Positions 18,607 through 28,397 of a DNA stretch of 64,000 bases are shown one piece after another. A program made the position numbers and the translations under genes. A model generated the notes under the pieces. The model was given only the letters and a program-made list of their open reading frames with translations, was not told the origin of the DNA and did not search any database. The first letter of the stretch is position 1. Each line of letters begins with the position of its first letter. Origin of the DNA: Deltaproteobacteria bacterium (GTDB lineage: Bacteria > Desulfobacterota_D > UBA1144 > Nemesobacterales > UBA2774); NCBI GenBank assembly GCA_040223695.1, contig JAVKFU010000015.1, positions 294,534-358,533 of the forward strand, read 5' to 3'.

Positions 18607-19767
18607 TCAGCCGACTGCCCTTTCCAGGTCATGTATCTTGTCGGTTTTTTCCCATGTGAATCCGGAACCGCTCCTGCCGAAATGACCGTACGCCGCCGTT
18701 TCCCGGTATACAGGTTTTAGGAGGTCGAGCGTCCTGATTATTCCTGAAGGGCTCAGATCGAATACTTCTCTTACAGCCTCTGAAATTCTTTCCTCCGGAA
18801 CCGTATTAGTGCCGAATGTCTCTACCATTACGGAGACAGGCTCCGCGATACCGATGGCGTAGGCGAGCTGAACCTCGCACTCCCTGGCGAAACCCGAGGC
18901 TACGACATTTTTAGCCACATAGCGCGCCATATACGCAGCGCTCCTGTCCACTTTTGAAGGGTCTTTTCCGGAGAACGCCCCCCCTCCGTGCCGCGCCCAT
19001 CCTCCGTACGTGTCTATGATTATCTTTCTTCCCGTTAGCCCGGCATCGCCCATCGGGCCCCCCGTGACGAATCTGCCGGTGGGATTTATATATATTTTGG
19101 TTTTCTCGTTGATTAGCTCCTCGTCTATACAGGGTTTTATAACTTCCTCCCTGATTCCCTCGCTAATCGTTTTGTTATCCGCGTCAGCCGAGTGCTGGGA
19201 AGAGACCACTATCGCGTCAATACCTACAGGGACATTATTTTCGTAACGAACCGTGACCTGTGTTTTCCCGTCGGGTCTCAGGAATGGAAGGACGCCCTGT
19301 TTTCTCTTCTCGGAAAGCTTTTCGGCAAGCTTGTGCGCATATATTATCGGGGAAGGCATAAGCTCGGGGGTCTCAGCCGTAGCGTAACCGAACATCAAAC
19401 CCTGGTCTCCCGCGCCCTGTTCCTTTTCCCCGCTCGAATTCACGCCTATCGCTATATCCTGAGACTGCTTGTCCACGGCTATCATGAGCCCGCACGTGCT
19501 CGCGTCGAATCCCATCGAGCTGTCCGTGTAACCGATTTCGGTTATTGTGTCTCTTACGATGTTGGAAATATCAACTATGGTGTTGGCTGTAATTTCCCCT
19601 GCCACTATTACAAGCCCCGTGGTGATAAGGGTTTCACAGGCGACCCTGCTGTGAGGGTCCCCGCCGATCATTGCGTCCAGGACGGCGTCCGATATCTGAT
19701 CCGCCATCTTGTCCGGATGTCCCTCGGTTACAGATTCCGAGGTGAAAATAAAGTTTTTATTCGACAT
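18607..19767 (-). CDS. metK: S-adenosylmethionine synthetase
   Basis: The 386-residue enzyme makes SAM from methionine and ATP. Signatures are [17 protein letters not shown] at 16-32, [12 protein letters not shown] at about 117-128 and the [17 protein letters not shown]-loop-like segment. AAGGACAAT precedes the ATG. It forms the SAM cycle with the downstream ahcY. The leader was checked for SAM riboswitch features and none were recognised. Confidence 0.97.
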   Translation of the reverse strand: MSNKNFIFTSESVTEGHPDKMADQISDAVLDAMIGGDPHSRVACETLITTGLVIVAGEITANTIVDISNIVRDTITEIGYTDSSMGFDASTCGLMIAVDKQSQDIAIGVNSSGEKEQGAGDQGLMFGYATAETPELMPSPIIYAHKLAEKLSEKRKQGVLPFLRPDGKTQVTVRYENNVPVGIDAIVVSSQHSADADNKTISEGIREEVIKPCIDEELINEKTKIYINPTGRFVTGGPMGDAGLTGRKIIIDTYGGWARHGGGAFSGKDPSKVDRSAAYMARYVAKNVVASGFARECEVQLAYAIGIAEPVSVMVETFGTNTVPEERISEAVREVFDLSPSGIIRTLDLLKPVYRETAAYGHFGRSGSGFTWEKTDKIHDLERAVG

Positions 19768-19826
19768 AGCTATTGTCCTTGTAATTGTCCTTCTTCAGGA
19801 ATGAGAATTGGTCAACAAAAGCGAGT

Positions 19827-19855
19827 AGCGTAATTAATTTTAGGGGGTCTGTCAA
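19827..19855 (-). promoter_or_regulatory. Candidate promoter of metK-ahcY
   Basis: On the minus strand TTGACA (19855-19850) and TACGCT (19832-19827) are separated by 17 bases. The -35 box is perfect; the -10 box matches at three positions. It would give a leader of about 53 bases before metK. Confidence 0.33.
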
Positions 19856-20000
19856 GGCGGGCATAGGAAGAGACATGTGCCAATTCAATAAATAACTAGC
19901 GGTACATAACTCCCTTTTAAAACCGCCCGGTGTCATGGTATAATGCCTTCCCTGAAAGTATCCGCTTATTAACCATAGTCCGAATCGGGAAAAAGAAATT

Positions 20001-20672
20001 ATGAGCAAACTGATAGCGCCATCTATACTATCGGCAGACTTTGTGAGACTGGGAGAGGAGGTAAGGGCTCTCAAGAAAGCGAAGGCCGACTGGATACATG
20101 TGGACGTGATGGACGGGCACTTCGTACCCAATATAACTATCGGGCTTCCGATAGTGGAAGCGCTCGGCAAGACCGATCCTCCGCCGATGGATATCCACCT
20201 CCAGATAGAGCACCCTGAGGAGTTCGCGGAGAAATTCATCGATGCCGGAGGGGACGCGGTCGTTGGAATTACGCTCCAGATAGAAACATGCAGACATCTT
20301 TACAGCGCCGTATCGGGAATAAAATCCCGCGGCGTGGGCGCGGGAGTAGCGCTCAGCCCCGCGACCCCTCTGTCCGTAATCGAGGAAATATTCGATTATG
20401 TGGATCTGATTCTCGTGATGACTGTAGAGCCGGGATTTCCGGGTCAGAAGTTCATAAGCTCTATGGTTCCCAAGGTTAAAAGGCTGCGTGAGATTATCGA
20501 CAAGTCCGAACACAAGCCTCTCATACAAGTCGACGGCGGGATTAAGCTGGACAATGTCAAGCTCATCGCAGAGGCGGGCGCCGATGTCATTGTATCGGGC
20601 TCAGGGATATTTAATACGGGGGACTACGGGGAGACCATATCCCGGATGAAAGAAGAGATTGGAGCGGTTTGA
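20001..20672 (+). CDS. rpe: Ribulose-phosphate 3-epimerase
   Basis: The 223-residue TIM barrel interconverts ribulose-5-phosphate and xylulose-5-phosphate. It has the N-terminal IAPSILSADFVRL, WIHVDVMDGHFVPN (metal His and Asp), the MTVEPGFPGQKF segment and IQVDGGIKLDN. A TATAAT at about 19938-19943 upstream gives a leader of about 50 bases, and GGGAAAAAG stands before the ATG. It is transcribed divergently from metK. Confidence 0.96.
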   Translation: MSKLIAPSILSADFVRLGEEVRALKKAKADWIHVDVMDGHFVPNITIGLPIVEALGKTDPPPMDIHLQIEHPEEFAEKFIDAGGDAVVGITLQIETCRHLYSAVSGIKSRGVGAGVALSPATPLSVIEEIFDYVDLILVMTVEPGFPGQKFISSMVPKVKRLREIIDKSEHKPLIQVDGGIKLDNVKLIAEAGADVIVSGSGIFNTGDYGETISRMKEEIGAV

Positions 20673-20761
20673 TTTGTTTCCCGGGCAGTCGCCGGAAAGA
20701 GTGAGCGGGTACCGCGCTTCTTTGGATTTTGACGCTATTGGTTTAGAATAGATATATCCTT

Positions 20762-21412
20762 ATGATAAGCGGCCCCGATTACATAAAAGATGTGGAAAAA
20801 TACTTCCTTTCTCTGGCGGGGGAGGGAATAATGCTCTCCTCAATGGACTATAGTCTCATCAGTGCGTGGAAGCAGAGGGGAGTGCCGAAAGAGCTGGTTT
20901 TAAGGGGAATAAACAGGGCGTTCGCCGAAGCGGGCGGAAAGAACAAACCGGATGCGGGAGTCCCTAAAAGTATCAGGCATTGCGCGGAGCATGTAGAAAG
21001 GTGCGTAGAGGGATACGGGCCCCAAACCCTCGAAAACAGTCCGGGTAACGTAAGGGATGTGAAATTTGACGGGGTTTTGAACGAGACTGCGGAAAAGCTG
21101 AGCGGTATTATAGACGCCGAGAAGAGGGAAGAGCTCAGGAATTATTATATAGACCTGAGAATAAGGATTCTGAGACTACGTGATTCGGAGAAAGAGAACC
21201 TACTAAAGCGGATAAACGGTGTTGAGGAAGAGTGTATGGAAGAGTTTTTCAGCGGCCTTTCGGAAGGTGAAAAAGAAAGAATAGTTTCTGACGCCGAGTC
21301 TCTTTTAAAAGATCGCGCCCGTTATATGACGGAGGATGCGTACAGGGAAAGCATGATTTCGTTCAGGAACGAGATTCTGGCGAACAGGCACGGAATAAAA
21401 TCGGTGAGCTGA
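20762..21412 (+). CDS. Unknown protein coupled to a DnaC-like ATPase
   Basis: The 216-residue protein is not assigned to a named family. The N-terminal 80 residues are helical and contain MDYSLISAWKQRGVPKEL followed by VLRGINRAFAEAG, a pattern that resembles DnaD-like or replication-accessory proteins only loosely. The C-terminal two-thirds is highly charged and helical (IIDAEKREELRNYYIDLRI; LLKRINGVEEE), suggesting a coiled coil. There are no transmembrane segments. The stop lies seven bases before the GTG of the zinc-finger DnaC-like ATPase gene, so the two form an operon and probably act together. The function is unknown. Confidence 0.75.
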   Translation: MISGPDYIKDVEKYFLSLAGEGIMLSSMDYSLISAWKQRGVPKELVLRGINRAFAEAGGKNKPDAGVPKSIRHCAEHVERCVEGYGPQTLENSPGNVRDVKFDGVLNETAEKLSGIIDAEKREELRNYYIDLRIRILRLRDSEKENLLKRINGVEEECMEEFFSGLSEGEKERIVSDAESLLKDRARYMTEDAYRESMISFRNEILANRHGIKSVS

Positions 21413-21422
21413 TATATCTGTG

Positions 21423-22250
21423 ATGAAAATGGCAAAGAATGATAAACGGCCCGGATGTGACGATTGTCACTGGTCGGGATTCATAGTAAACAGCAGGGGA
21501 AGCTACGCTACGGCTGAGCTGTGCGGGTGCGTGCTCAACTGCGGGGAGTGCGGGGGCGAGGGAAATATACTGTCTACGAACGAGAAAGGCTATTCCTATA
21601 TCTCGTCCTGCGCGGTGTGCGGTGTCGTGAGAAGGAACGTAAGGCTCTACAATCTGGCTCGCATCCCGGCCAAATACTCGCACGTGCTGCAGGTGGACGC
21701 GGGGCTTTCGAGCCAGAGAGAAAGATCCTTTGAGAAAGCTCTTAAATACGCCAAGGAGGATTTTGTAAAGAAGTATCCGACAAAAAGGGGGTTTTTGCTT
21801 ATGGGGCCGTCCGGGCTCGGAAAGACTCACCTCGCGATAGGAACTATTTCCGAGCTTACGCTGTATCACGGAGTCAGGTGCATGTTCAAGGACTTTTTCT
21901 ATCTCCTCTCGGAGCTGAAGCAGGCGTATTCCGAAGGCACTCCCGAGAATACAATCATACAGCCGCTTACGGAAACCGATGTGCTCGTTATTGACGAGCT
22001 CGGAAAGGGGAGAAGCAACGAGTGGGAGCTTAATATTCTCGATCAGCTTATCTCTAAGCGCTACAACGCGTCTAAGAAAACACTAATCACTACAAACTAT
22101 GTGTCGAGGGAAATTGCCAGAGAGAAGGGCGATACGGATGAAATCCTCGAAAAGAGGGTAGGGGAGCGGATCGCTTCGAGGCTCTTTGAGATGTGCGAGT
22201 TCCTGCATCTTGAAGGACGGGATTACAGGAAAGAAAAAAAGAAGGCCTAA
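21423..22250 (+). CDS. DnaC/IstB-type AAA+ ATPase with N-terminal zinc-finger region
   Basis: The protein is about 275 residues from ATG 21423 (an in-frame GTG is at 21420). The C-terminal half is a DnaC/IstB-like AAA+ domain: Walker A GPSGLGKT at about 128-135, Walker B VLVIDELGKG at about 184-193, sensor I LITTNY and an arginine-finger-type GERIASRLFEMC. The N-terminal 75 residues carry CDDC, CGC, CGEC and CAVC pairs resembling a DnaJ-type double zinc finger. DnaC loaders bring the replicative helicase to DNA; IstB does the analogous job for transposases. No transposase is nearby and the neighbours are housekeeping genes, so a chromosomal helicase-loader role is plausible but inferred. Confidence 0.85.
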   Translation: MKMAKNDKRPGCDDCHWSGFIVNSRGSYATAELCGCVLNCGECGGEGNILSTNEKGYSYISSCAVCGVVRRNVRLYNLARIPAKYSHVLQVDAGLSSQRERSFEKALKYAKEDFVKKYPTKRGFLLMGPSGLGKTHLAIGTISELTLYHGVRCMFKDFFYLLSELKQAYSEGTPENTIIQPLTETDVLVIDELGKGRSNEWELNILDQLISKRYNASKKTLITTNYVSREIAREKGDTDEILEKRVGERIASRLFEMCEFLHLEGRDYRKEKKKA

Positions 22251-23281
22251 AAGTTCCAGTATCCGGAATATTCCTTTTTTACTTTGTTTATTATTAAATC
22301 GGCTTCGGAGTTGCTTTCTGACGGCTCGTAACCGGAGTGTTTCTTGTCGAGGAGCTCTTCTGTTACCTCTTTTGTCGATATCCAGAGCCCGTCCAGGTTA
22401 TAGCCGCCTTCGAGAATGAAGACAATTTTGCCTCCCGAGTATTTATCGGCAGCGTCCGTGAGAAATCTGGTCATCTTGGAGAACCCTTCGGGCGTTACCT
22501 TCATGCCCCCCAGGGGATCTTCATAATACGTATCGAAACCGGCGGATACGAGTATGAACTCCGGCCTGTACTGCTCGATTACCGGACCCAGTATCTCTCC
22601 GAATATTTTTAGATATTCATTGTCGCCCATGCCCGCGGGAAGCGGGACGTTTACGGTATAGCCTGCCCCTTCTCCCGCGCCGGTTTCGGACATACCTCCC
22701 GTGCCGGGGTAGTAGGGATACTGATGAGTGGAAAAATATAGCACATTGGATTTGTCGTAGAACATATGCTGCGTCCCGTTTCCGTGATGGAGATCCCAGT
22801 CGACGATAAGCACGCGGTCAAGCCCTTTTATTTCCGTCAAATATGCCCCTCCCACGGCTACATGGTTGAATAGACAGAAACCCATAGCCCTGTCCGCCTC
22901 CGCGTGGTGTCCGGGCGGGCGCACGAGGGGGAAAGCCCTGTCTACGTAGCCTTCGAGGACGCCGTCTATTGCCGAGAGCATTCCGCCCGAGGCCCTTACG
23001 GCGGCGTCGAACGAGACCGGGCAGGTAGAGGTATCGGCGTCGAGGAATACCTTCGGTTTTCCTCTGGTAAATGCGATTTTGTCGAAGTATTCAGGGGTAT
23101 GGACGAGTGTTATCTCTTCTTTTGTCGCGTCCCTGGGCTCGATCCTTACGACCTCGTCCATGAGCTTAGTGAATTTAAGCATGTCCACGATCGCGAGTAT
23201 CCTCTCCCGGGATTCCGGATGCCCCATTCCGTTGTCGTGATCCACATATAACCTGTCAAGTACGATTCCGACTCTGGACAT
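22247..23281 (-). CDS. Histone-deacetylase-family amidohydrolase
   Basis: The 344-residue zinc enzyme has the arginase/deacetylase fold. Active-site residues are the His pair 125-126 in RPPGHHAEADRAMGF, the zinc ligands Asp163 and His165 in DWDLHHGNGT, Asp250 in SAGFDTYYEDPLGG, and Gly-Gly-Tyr in ILEGGYNLDG near 296. RPPGHHAE is of the class II HDAC or acetylpolyamine-amidohydrolase type rather than class I. The substrate is probably an acetylated small amine or protein; it cannot be decided here. It overlaps the end of the convergent DnaC-like gene by four bases. GAGGGGGT precedes the ATG. Confidence 0.9.
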   Translation of the reverse strand: MSRVGIVLDRLYVDHDNGMGHPESRERILAIVDMLKFTKLMDEVVRIEPRDATKEEITLVHTPEYFDKIAFTRGKPKVFLDADTSTCPVSFDAAVRASGGMLSAIDGVLEGYVDRAFPLVRPPGHHAEADRAMGFCLFNHVAVGGAYLTEIKGLDRVLIVDWDLHHGNGTQHMFYDKSNVLYFSTHQYPYYPGTGGMSETGAGEGAGYTVNVPLPAGMGDNEYLKIFGEILGPVIEQYRPEFILVSAGFDTYYEDPLGGMKVTPEGFSKMTRFLTDAADKYSGGKIVFILEGGYNLDGLWISTKEVTEELLDKKHSGYEPSESNSEADLIINKVKKEYSGYWNF

Positions 23282-23348
23282 GTTGTTGACCCCCTCGGGG
23301 AATTAAATCCTAGCACAGTATATGGACTTACTCAAAGCTCAAGTGAAA

Positions 23349-24602
23349 TTACCTGTGAAGAGCTTTTACCGCTCCTGTCAGATATATGGACCCCGCAATA
23401 CAGGAGTGCCCGTTCATCCTCATTATTTCTTCGAATGATTTTCGGTAATCCTCTATTACGCGAATATTGCAGGAGAGATATTTGGACGCGATCTTTGACA
23501 GCTTACCCGCTTCCATGCGCCTCTCGGAGGGCACATCCGTAATTAAAAGCTCGTTTGCTATCTGAGAAATCTCCCTGAAAAAAGATGCGTGGTTTTTGTC
23601 GCTCAGCATTCCCACCAGGAAAGTGAACTTTGTTCCGGGAAACATTTGTTCGAGGGATTTGACCAGGGCTTTCGCGCCTCCCTCGTTGTGCGCGCTGTCC
23701 AGTACTATCAGGGGGTCTTTTCTCAATATTTCCAGCCGCCCATTCCAGCTGATCCCGGAAAGCCCTCTTCTGAGAGCTTTCTCATCGATCTGAATCCCGC
23801 TGTGTTGAGAGAGGGCTTCGAGAGCCGAGAGCGCGACCGAGAGGTTTTCAATCTGGTAAAGCCCGGTCAGATTGGATTTAATACGTGTTAGCTCCCACAA
23901 GGGGCCTCTGTAGGTAAAGTTGCCGGGGCTTTCTCCCGCAGATATGAAATCCCTGCCGTAGACGCTCACGGGCGAGGAGTTATCGGCTGCGGTTTTAAGG
24001 ATCACGTGAAGGGCCCTGCCTTTTGCCGCGGTGATAACAGGGACTTGTTTTTTTATTATGCATGCTTTCTCTTTCGCGATATCGCTTATCGTGTTGCCGA
24101 GGAATTCGGTATGATCTTTCGTGATATTGGTTATCACGGATACGAGGGGAGTTATCACGTTTGTCGCATCCCACCTGCCGCCCATACCGACCTCGAGCAC
24201 ATTGTAATCAACCCCTTTTTCTGCGAAATAGAGGAAAGCCGAAGCGGTCAGTACCTCAAAGTAGCTGGGGTCTTCGCCCAGGGACGATTCAGCGGCCTCT
24301 TTTACTCTTATAATGATTTCATCGAGTTCGGGCGGACTGATCTCTTTGCCGTTTATTTGTATCCGTTCCGTGATGTTGATAAGATGAGGGGAGGTGTACA
24401 ATCCGGTGGAGTAACCCTGTGCGCTCAATACTGATGAAATCGCCGACGCGACAGACCCCTTGCCGTTTGTCCCGGCTATTATGACGCCCGGGACTTTTCC
24501 CTCCGGGCTGCCCAGTCTTTTGAGCAGTTTGTTTATACGGCCGAGTCCGGGCTTTATTTTGTTGAGACCGAGAGAATTCAGATAATCGGTAGCATAGGAC
24601 AT
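23349..24602 (-). CDS. folC: Dihydrofolate synthase / folylpolyglutamate synthase
   Basis: The 417-residue Mur-ligase-like enzyme adds glutamate to dihydropteroate and then to folates. It has the P-loop GTNGKGSVASAIS at 44-56, YTSPHLINITERI, and LEVGMGGRWDATNVITP, and the C-terminal Mur ligase domain with LDSAHNEGGAKAL. No good Shine-Dalgarno sequence is visible. folP, for the preceding step, lies 5 kb away in the same window. Confidence 0.94.
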   Translation of the reverse strand: MSYATDYLNSLGLNKIKPGLGRINKLLKRLGSPEGKVPGVIIAGTNGKGSVASAISSVLSAQGYSTGLYTSPHLINITERIQINGKEISPPELDEIIIRVKEAAESSLGEDPSYFEVLTASAFLYFAEKGVDYNVLEVGMGGRWDATNVITPLVSVITNITKDHTEFLGNTISDIAKEKACIIKKQVPVITAAKGRALHVILKTAADNSSPVSVYGRDFISAGESPGNFTYRGPLWELTRIKSNLTGLYQIENLSVALSALEALSQHSGIQIDEKALRRGLSGISWNGRLEILRKDPLIVLDSAHNEGGAKALVKSLEQMFPGTKFTFLVGMLSDKNHASFFREISQIANELLITDVPSERRMEAGKLSKIASKYLSCNIRVIEDYRKSFEEIMRMNGHSCIAGSIYLTGAVKALHR

Positions 24603-24707
24603 TTTATTCGTACCGGTAAAACAACAATTCTATCATAATATTTCCAGGGGCTTCGGACCGCAGCAAATCTTTAATGGTAATTATTTCCATTTAACAGTGT
24701 TCACCTC

Positions 24708-24736
24708 TTGATATTACTTTCATTCTAGTTTATTAT
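24708..24736 (+). promoter_or_regulatory. Promoter of the Fur-family gene
   Basis: TTGATA at 24708-24713 and TATTAT at 24731-24736 are separated by exactly 17 bases. The predicted start point near 24743 falls inside the palindromic operator that begins at 24737. Confidence 0.65.
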
Positions 24737-24751
24737 TGATATTAAATATCA
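24737..24751. promoter_or_regulatory. Fur/PerR-type operator (perfect 7-1-7 palindrome)
   Basis: TGATATTAAATATCA is a perfect 7-1-7 inverted repeat and closely follows the Fur consensus half-site TGATAAT. It abuts the -10 box, so a bound dimer would block transcription. Autoregulation by the encoded Fur-family protein is the natural reading. Confidence 0.7.
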
Positions 24752-24772
24752 AAATCGCAAAGGAGCTTCAAA

Positions 24773-25237
24773 ATGACTCCTATAGCTAAAAGGAAAATGG
24801 ACAGAAGAAAGACTTTTAACGAATTCATTGTCAAGAAGCGGCTCAAATCAACCAAACAAAGGGATATTATCTTCGATGAATTCTTTACTCATTATCTCGG
24901 CAAGCACGTAACCGTCGAGGAACTCTATGAGGATATCAAACAGAAATATCCTTTTATAGGATTTGCGACCGTTTACAGAACCCTCAAGCTGTTCAGAGAA
25001 TCAGGTATTGCGTTCGAGAGGAACTTCGGGGACGGCAAGGCGAGGTACGAGCCCATTCGGTCTGAAAAGGAGCACCATCACCATATGATTTGCAACGAAT
25101 GCGGCAAGATCTATGAATTCGCCAATAATCAGGTCGAATCCTGCCTGAATCAGATAGCGAAATTGAACGAGTTCAAATTAACCAACCACAAGCTCGAAAT
25201 CTACGGGCTTTGCTCGGAATGCAGGAATTCGAAATAA
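24773..25237 (+). CDS. Fur-family metal- or peroxide-responsive repressor
   Basis: The 154-residue protein has the Fur winged helix, with the recognition helix region FIGFATVYRTLKLFRESG at about 61-78, and the dimer/metal domain with HHHH at 101-104, Cys107/Cys110 and Cys147/Cys150 (the structural zinc CxxC pairs). The N-terminus has a basic extension of about ten residues. Whether it senses iron, zinc or peroxide cannot be read with certainty from the sequence. AAAGGAG lies seven bases before the ATG. A strong promoter with an overlapping palindrome precedes it, indicating autoregulation. Confidence 0.93.
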   Translation: MTPIAKRKMDRRKTFNEFIVKKRLKSTKQRDIIFDEFFTHYLGKHVTVEELYEDIKQKYPFIGFATVYRTLKLFRESGIAFERNFGDGKARYEPIRSEKEHHHHMICNECGKIYEFANNQVESCLNQIAKLNEFKLTNHKLEIYGLCSECRNSK

Positions 25238-25301
25238 CGAGTTTTTCCCCTTGAGACGTACGGGAGGGTAGGGGGAAAGACGGCTTCTGGCTCGCGGCGG
25301 A

Positions 25302-26015
25302 CTATTCCAAAAGCTCGCTCATCTCTCTGACCGCGCGCTCCACCCCGACGATTACAGACCTCGATATTATACTGTGTCCTATATTCAGCTCCTCTATTTC
25401 TTTTATCCCGGCTACTGGCCCGACGTTTATGTAATCGAGACCGTGTCCGGCCGCGACCCTCAAGCCCAGGGCTGAGGCTTTTTTCGCGGCTTTCTCTATT
25501 TTTTTTAACTCCCGCGCCCTCTGAGATTCATGAACGGCCTCGGCGTAGGCGCCTGTGTGAATTTCGACCATTTGTGCTTCTGTTTTTTTTGAAGCCTTTA
25601 TCTGAGCCGGGTCGGGATCGATGAAAAGGCTCACGAAAAGCCCGTTCTTTCTGAGCGCTTTGACGTATTGTGTTAAGGCTTTCAGGTTTTTCTCAACATC
25701 GAGACCGCCTTCGGTGGTCAGCTCCTCCCTTTTCTCGGGCACCAGAGTTACCATGTCCGGCTTTACATCACACGCGATTTCAAGCATCTCGTCCGTGGGA
25801 GCCATTTCCATATTCAGTTTCGACTTGACGGTTTGCCTGAGTATTCTGATGTCTCTTTCCTGTACGTGCCTTCTGTCCTCTCTCAGATGCGCCACTATGC
25901 CGCGGGCTCCCGCGAGCTCGGAGAGATACGCGGCTAAAACGGGATCTGGCTCATTGCCGCCTCGGGCCTGACGCACGGTAGCCACGTGATCGATATTCAC
26001 ATTTAATTCCGGCAT
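25302..26015 (-). CDS. pdxJ: Pyridoxine 5'-phosphate synthase
   Basis: The 237-residue TIM-barrel enzyme condenses 1-deoxyxylulose-5-phosphate with 3-amino-2-oxopropyl phosphate to give PNP. It shows [17 protein letters not shown] at the N-terminus, [18 protein letters not shown], a [19 protein letters not shown] segment and [10 protein letters not shown] near the end. Its ATG overlaps the glmM stop by one base, so the pair is tightly coupled. acpS, which often follows pdxJ, is absent here; the downstream neighbour is the Fur-type gene on the other strand. Confidence 0.96.
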   Translation of the reverse strand: MPELNVNIDHVATVRQARGGNEPDPVLAAYLSELAGARGIVAHLREDRRHVQERDIRILRQTVKSKLNMEMAPTDEMLEIACDVKPDMVTLVPEKREELTTEGGLDVEKNLKALTQYVKALRKNGLFVSLFIDPDPAQIKASKKTEAQMVEIHTGAYAEAVHESQRARELKKIEKAAKKASALGLRVAAGHGLDYINVGPVAGIKEIEELNIGHSIISRSVIVGVERAVREMSELLE

Positions 26016-27400
26016 TAAGGGCTCGCTCCTATATCCCTCTCAATAGTGTCCGCGAGCTCGGTGGCGATCTCTTTTATAAGCGCCGGGTTTTCTCCCTCGA
26101 CCATTACTCTCGATATGGGTTCGGTGCCCGAATACCGGATGTTTATGCGGCCTTTGCCGTTAAGCCTTTCCTCGTTCAGGGTCATGAGTTCAGGAAGACC
26201 CCTGATTTCTTTTAAATCCTTTCTTTGCCGTATCCTCACATTAACTAGCAGTTGCGGATAGAGTTCTATGATTTTTGCGAGATCGGATAATTTCTTCTCC
26301 TTTTTTCTCATTATCGCGAGCACCTGGAGCGCGGCCAGGGTTCCGTCCCCTGTAGTGGTGTGGTCGAGAAAAATGATATGGCCCGACTGCTCTCCACCGA
26401 GATTACAGTTCATTTGTCTCATGGCCTCAACCACATATCTGTCGCCTACCTCGGTTCTGATAAAATCGATGCCCTTTCCGCGAATGAAGTTTTCAAGCGC
26501 CATATTGCTCATAAGGGTCGTGATTACCGCTTTGCCCCTCAGCTTTCCGTTATTAATCATTTCATCGGCGCATATAGCTATGATCTTATCCCCGTCTACG
26601 ATGTCGCCGTTCTCATCGCAGAATATTACCCTGTCGGCATCCCCGTCGAGAGCTATCCCCAGGTCGGCCCCCATCTCTATAACTTTTTTCCTCAGCAGTT
26701 CCGGTTTGAGCGAGCCGCAGTCCGTGTTTATATTCTTTCCGTCGGGGTGAACGCCTATACTTGTAACGTCCGCTCCCAACTCCTGAAATATGGTAGGCGA
26801 TACCTTGTACGCGGCCCCGTTTGCACAGTCGAGGACGATTTTTATTCCTTCCAGTGAAAGGGTGTCCGGAAAAGAGTTCTTGGCAAACACTACATATCTT
26901 CCCGGAGCGTCGTCTATCCTGAATGCTTTTCCTATATCGTCGGGGGATGCTTTAAAATGGTTCCCCCCGATTTTTTCCATCAGGTTCTCTATCTCCAGCT
27001 CTTCTTCATCGGGAAGCTTGAAACCGTGTCTGTCGAATATTTTGATTCCGTTATCCTCGTAGGGATTGTGCGAGGCCGATATGACTATGCCCGCATCGGC
27101 TCTCATGCTTGAGGTGATGAACGCGATTGCGGGAGTGGGAAGAGGACCAACAAGCAGTACGTCTGCGCCCATTGAGGCGATACCGGAGGAGAGGGCCTGC
27201 TCGAAGATATAGCCGGAAAGCCTGGTGTCCTTCCCTATTACAATTTTGGGTTTATGAGAATCGGGCTTGCCTTGCTTTAAAATATACGTTAAAGCTTTCC
27301 CGAGCCTGAGACTCATCTCAGGCGTCATAGGGTCCTGATTGGCCAGGCCCCTTATACCGTCCGTTCCGAAAAGTCTTTTTCCGGTCTTCTTCAATTCCAT
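26015..27400 (-). CDS. glmM: Phosphoglucosamine mutase
   Basis: The 461-residue enzyme converts glucosamine-6-phosphate to glucosamine-1-phosphate for UDP-GlcNAc. The phosphoserine loop is ISASHNP (Ser110), the metal loop is [10 protein letters not shown], and the phosphate-binding end is [16 protein letters not shown]. In many bacteria GlmM binds and regulates CdaA, and here cdaA-cdaR-glmM are consecutive. Confidence 0.97.
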   Translation of the reverse strand: MELKKTGKRLFGTDGIRGLANQDPMTPEMSLRLGKALTYILKQGKPDSHKPKIVIGKDTRLSGYIFEQALSSGIASMGADVLLVGPLPTPAIAFITSSMRADAGIVISASHNPYEDNGIKIFDRHGFKLPDEEELEIENLMEKIGGNHFKASPDDIGKAFRIDDAPGRYVVFAKNSFPDTLSLEGIKIVLDCANGAAYKVSPTIFQELGADVTSIGVHPDGKNINTDCGSLKPELLRKKVIEMGADLGIALDGDADRVIFCDENGDIVDGDKIIAICADEMINNGKLRGKAVITTLMSNMALENFIRGKGIDFIRTEVGDRYVVEAMRQMNCNLGGEQSGHIIFLDHTTTGDGTLAALQVLAIMRKKEKKLSDLAKIIELYPQLLVNVRIRQRKDLKEIRGLPELMTLNEERLNGKGRINIRYSGTEPISRVMVEGENPALIKEIATELADTIERDIGASP

Positions 27401-27408
27401 TCTCCGCG

Positions 27409-28389
27409 TTAGTTTACCCTGACTAAAATGGTTTTCGGCGTCTGCTTGGTGAGTTTAAGAACATCCTTGTGCGGGTAGTTCACGCTCACCTCGAGGCTGT
27501 GAGTCGCGTTGCCGTTGGACTCCTTGATTTCGCTTCCGTCCACATATAATTCTATATCCTTACTGTTCAGTTCGTTAATAATGCTGAAAGGTCCCTCAAA
27601 CGCGAGTTCAGCCACCATGTTATTGTCCGTCACATAATCCAAGTTATCGAAGTTTACGAAGTTTATGTTGAGATTGTTGAATTCCTTTTCCAGGATTTTT
27701 TCTTCGAGGTCTATCGTAACCCTTACCGTGTTGTTGCCGATTATATCGACTAGAGAGTAGGGTGTGCGTACGGGGACCTCTATCGTGAACTTCGACTTTT
27801 CTCCCTTGAGTGAAACGGGATCCGTGCCGACGGTCTTGATTTTCTGAAGCAATGTCTCAGGCCCTCTGATGCTGACCCTGGTCGGGGTTACAACGGGCTC
27901 GCCTGAAATTTCAAATCCCGTATCGGGCGGGTCTATCGAGGGAGCTACCGCAACTTCTTTCTGTCCGAGTTTGTCCAGGTCTATATTGATCTCGGAGGGG
28001 CTTATTCCCGTGACCTGGACTTCACGCGGGGGAATAATCTGGTCGGTAGTAATCTCGAACATGGACGTACCGGTGGCGACGTTTGAAAGATCGACGGTGA
28101 AGAACATGTCCTGTGGCGAGACTGATGAAAGCTGGCTTCTGGGACCCCTGGCCCTTACGTTAAGTTTCTTCGGCGGGTTATTCGTGATGACGAGGCCCGG
28201 GGGGAGATTGGCATAATTCACATCTATCTGTACGTTTTTTTCGATATCGTGCTGGAGATTCGCGACAACCCAGAGTGTAATGGCGATTACGAGAGCGAGA
28301 ATCTTTTTCCCGACATCCCTCAGGAAAGGTTCCCGTGTTTTTTCTTTTTCACTCCATGATCCAAAAGGTCTTCTCAGCCAGTCTACCAT
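27409..28389 (-). CDS. cdaR: CdaA regulator with YbbR repeats
   Basis: The 326-residue protein has one N-terminal transmembrane helix (about residues 28-46, ILALVIAITLWVVANL) followed by an extracytoplasmic part with YbbR-type repeats (DVNYANLPPGLVITNNPP, then repeated Val/Pro-rich units with RGP motifs). CdaR modulates the diadenylate cyclase CdaA in Gram-positive bacteria; that role is inferred from family and gene order. It lies eight bases after cdaA. Confidence 0.9.
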   Translation of the reverse strand: MVDWLRRPFGSWSEKEKTREPFLRDVGKKILALVIAITLWVVANLQHDIEKNVQIDVNYANLPPGLVITNNPPKKLNVRARGPRSQLSSVSPQDMFFTVDLSNVATGTSMFEITTDQIIPPREVQVTGISPSEINIDLDKLGQKEVAVAPSIDPPDTGFEISGEPVVTPTRVSIRGPETLLQKIKTVGTDPVSLKGEKSKFTIEVPVRTPYSLVDIIGNNTVRVTIDLEEKILEKEFNNLNINFVNFDNLDYVTDNNMVAELAFEGPFSIINELNSKDIELYVDGSEIKESNGNATHSLEVSVNYPHKDVLKLTKQTPKTILVRVN

Positions 28390-28397
28390 CGGATAAA

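Noticed and set aside
19768-20000. Possible SAM or SAH riboswitch before metK-ahcY
   Set aside because: No recognisable SAM-I/II/III or SAH aptamer pattern is seen in the metK leader or in the 43-base metK-ahcY gap.
21423-22250. IstB of an IS21-type element
   Set aside because: No IstA transposase or terminal inverted repeats are visible, and the zinc-finger N-terminus and neighbouring genes differ from IstB.
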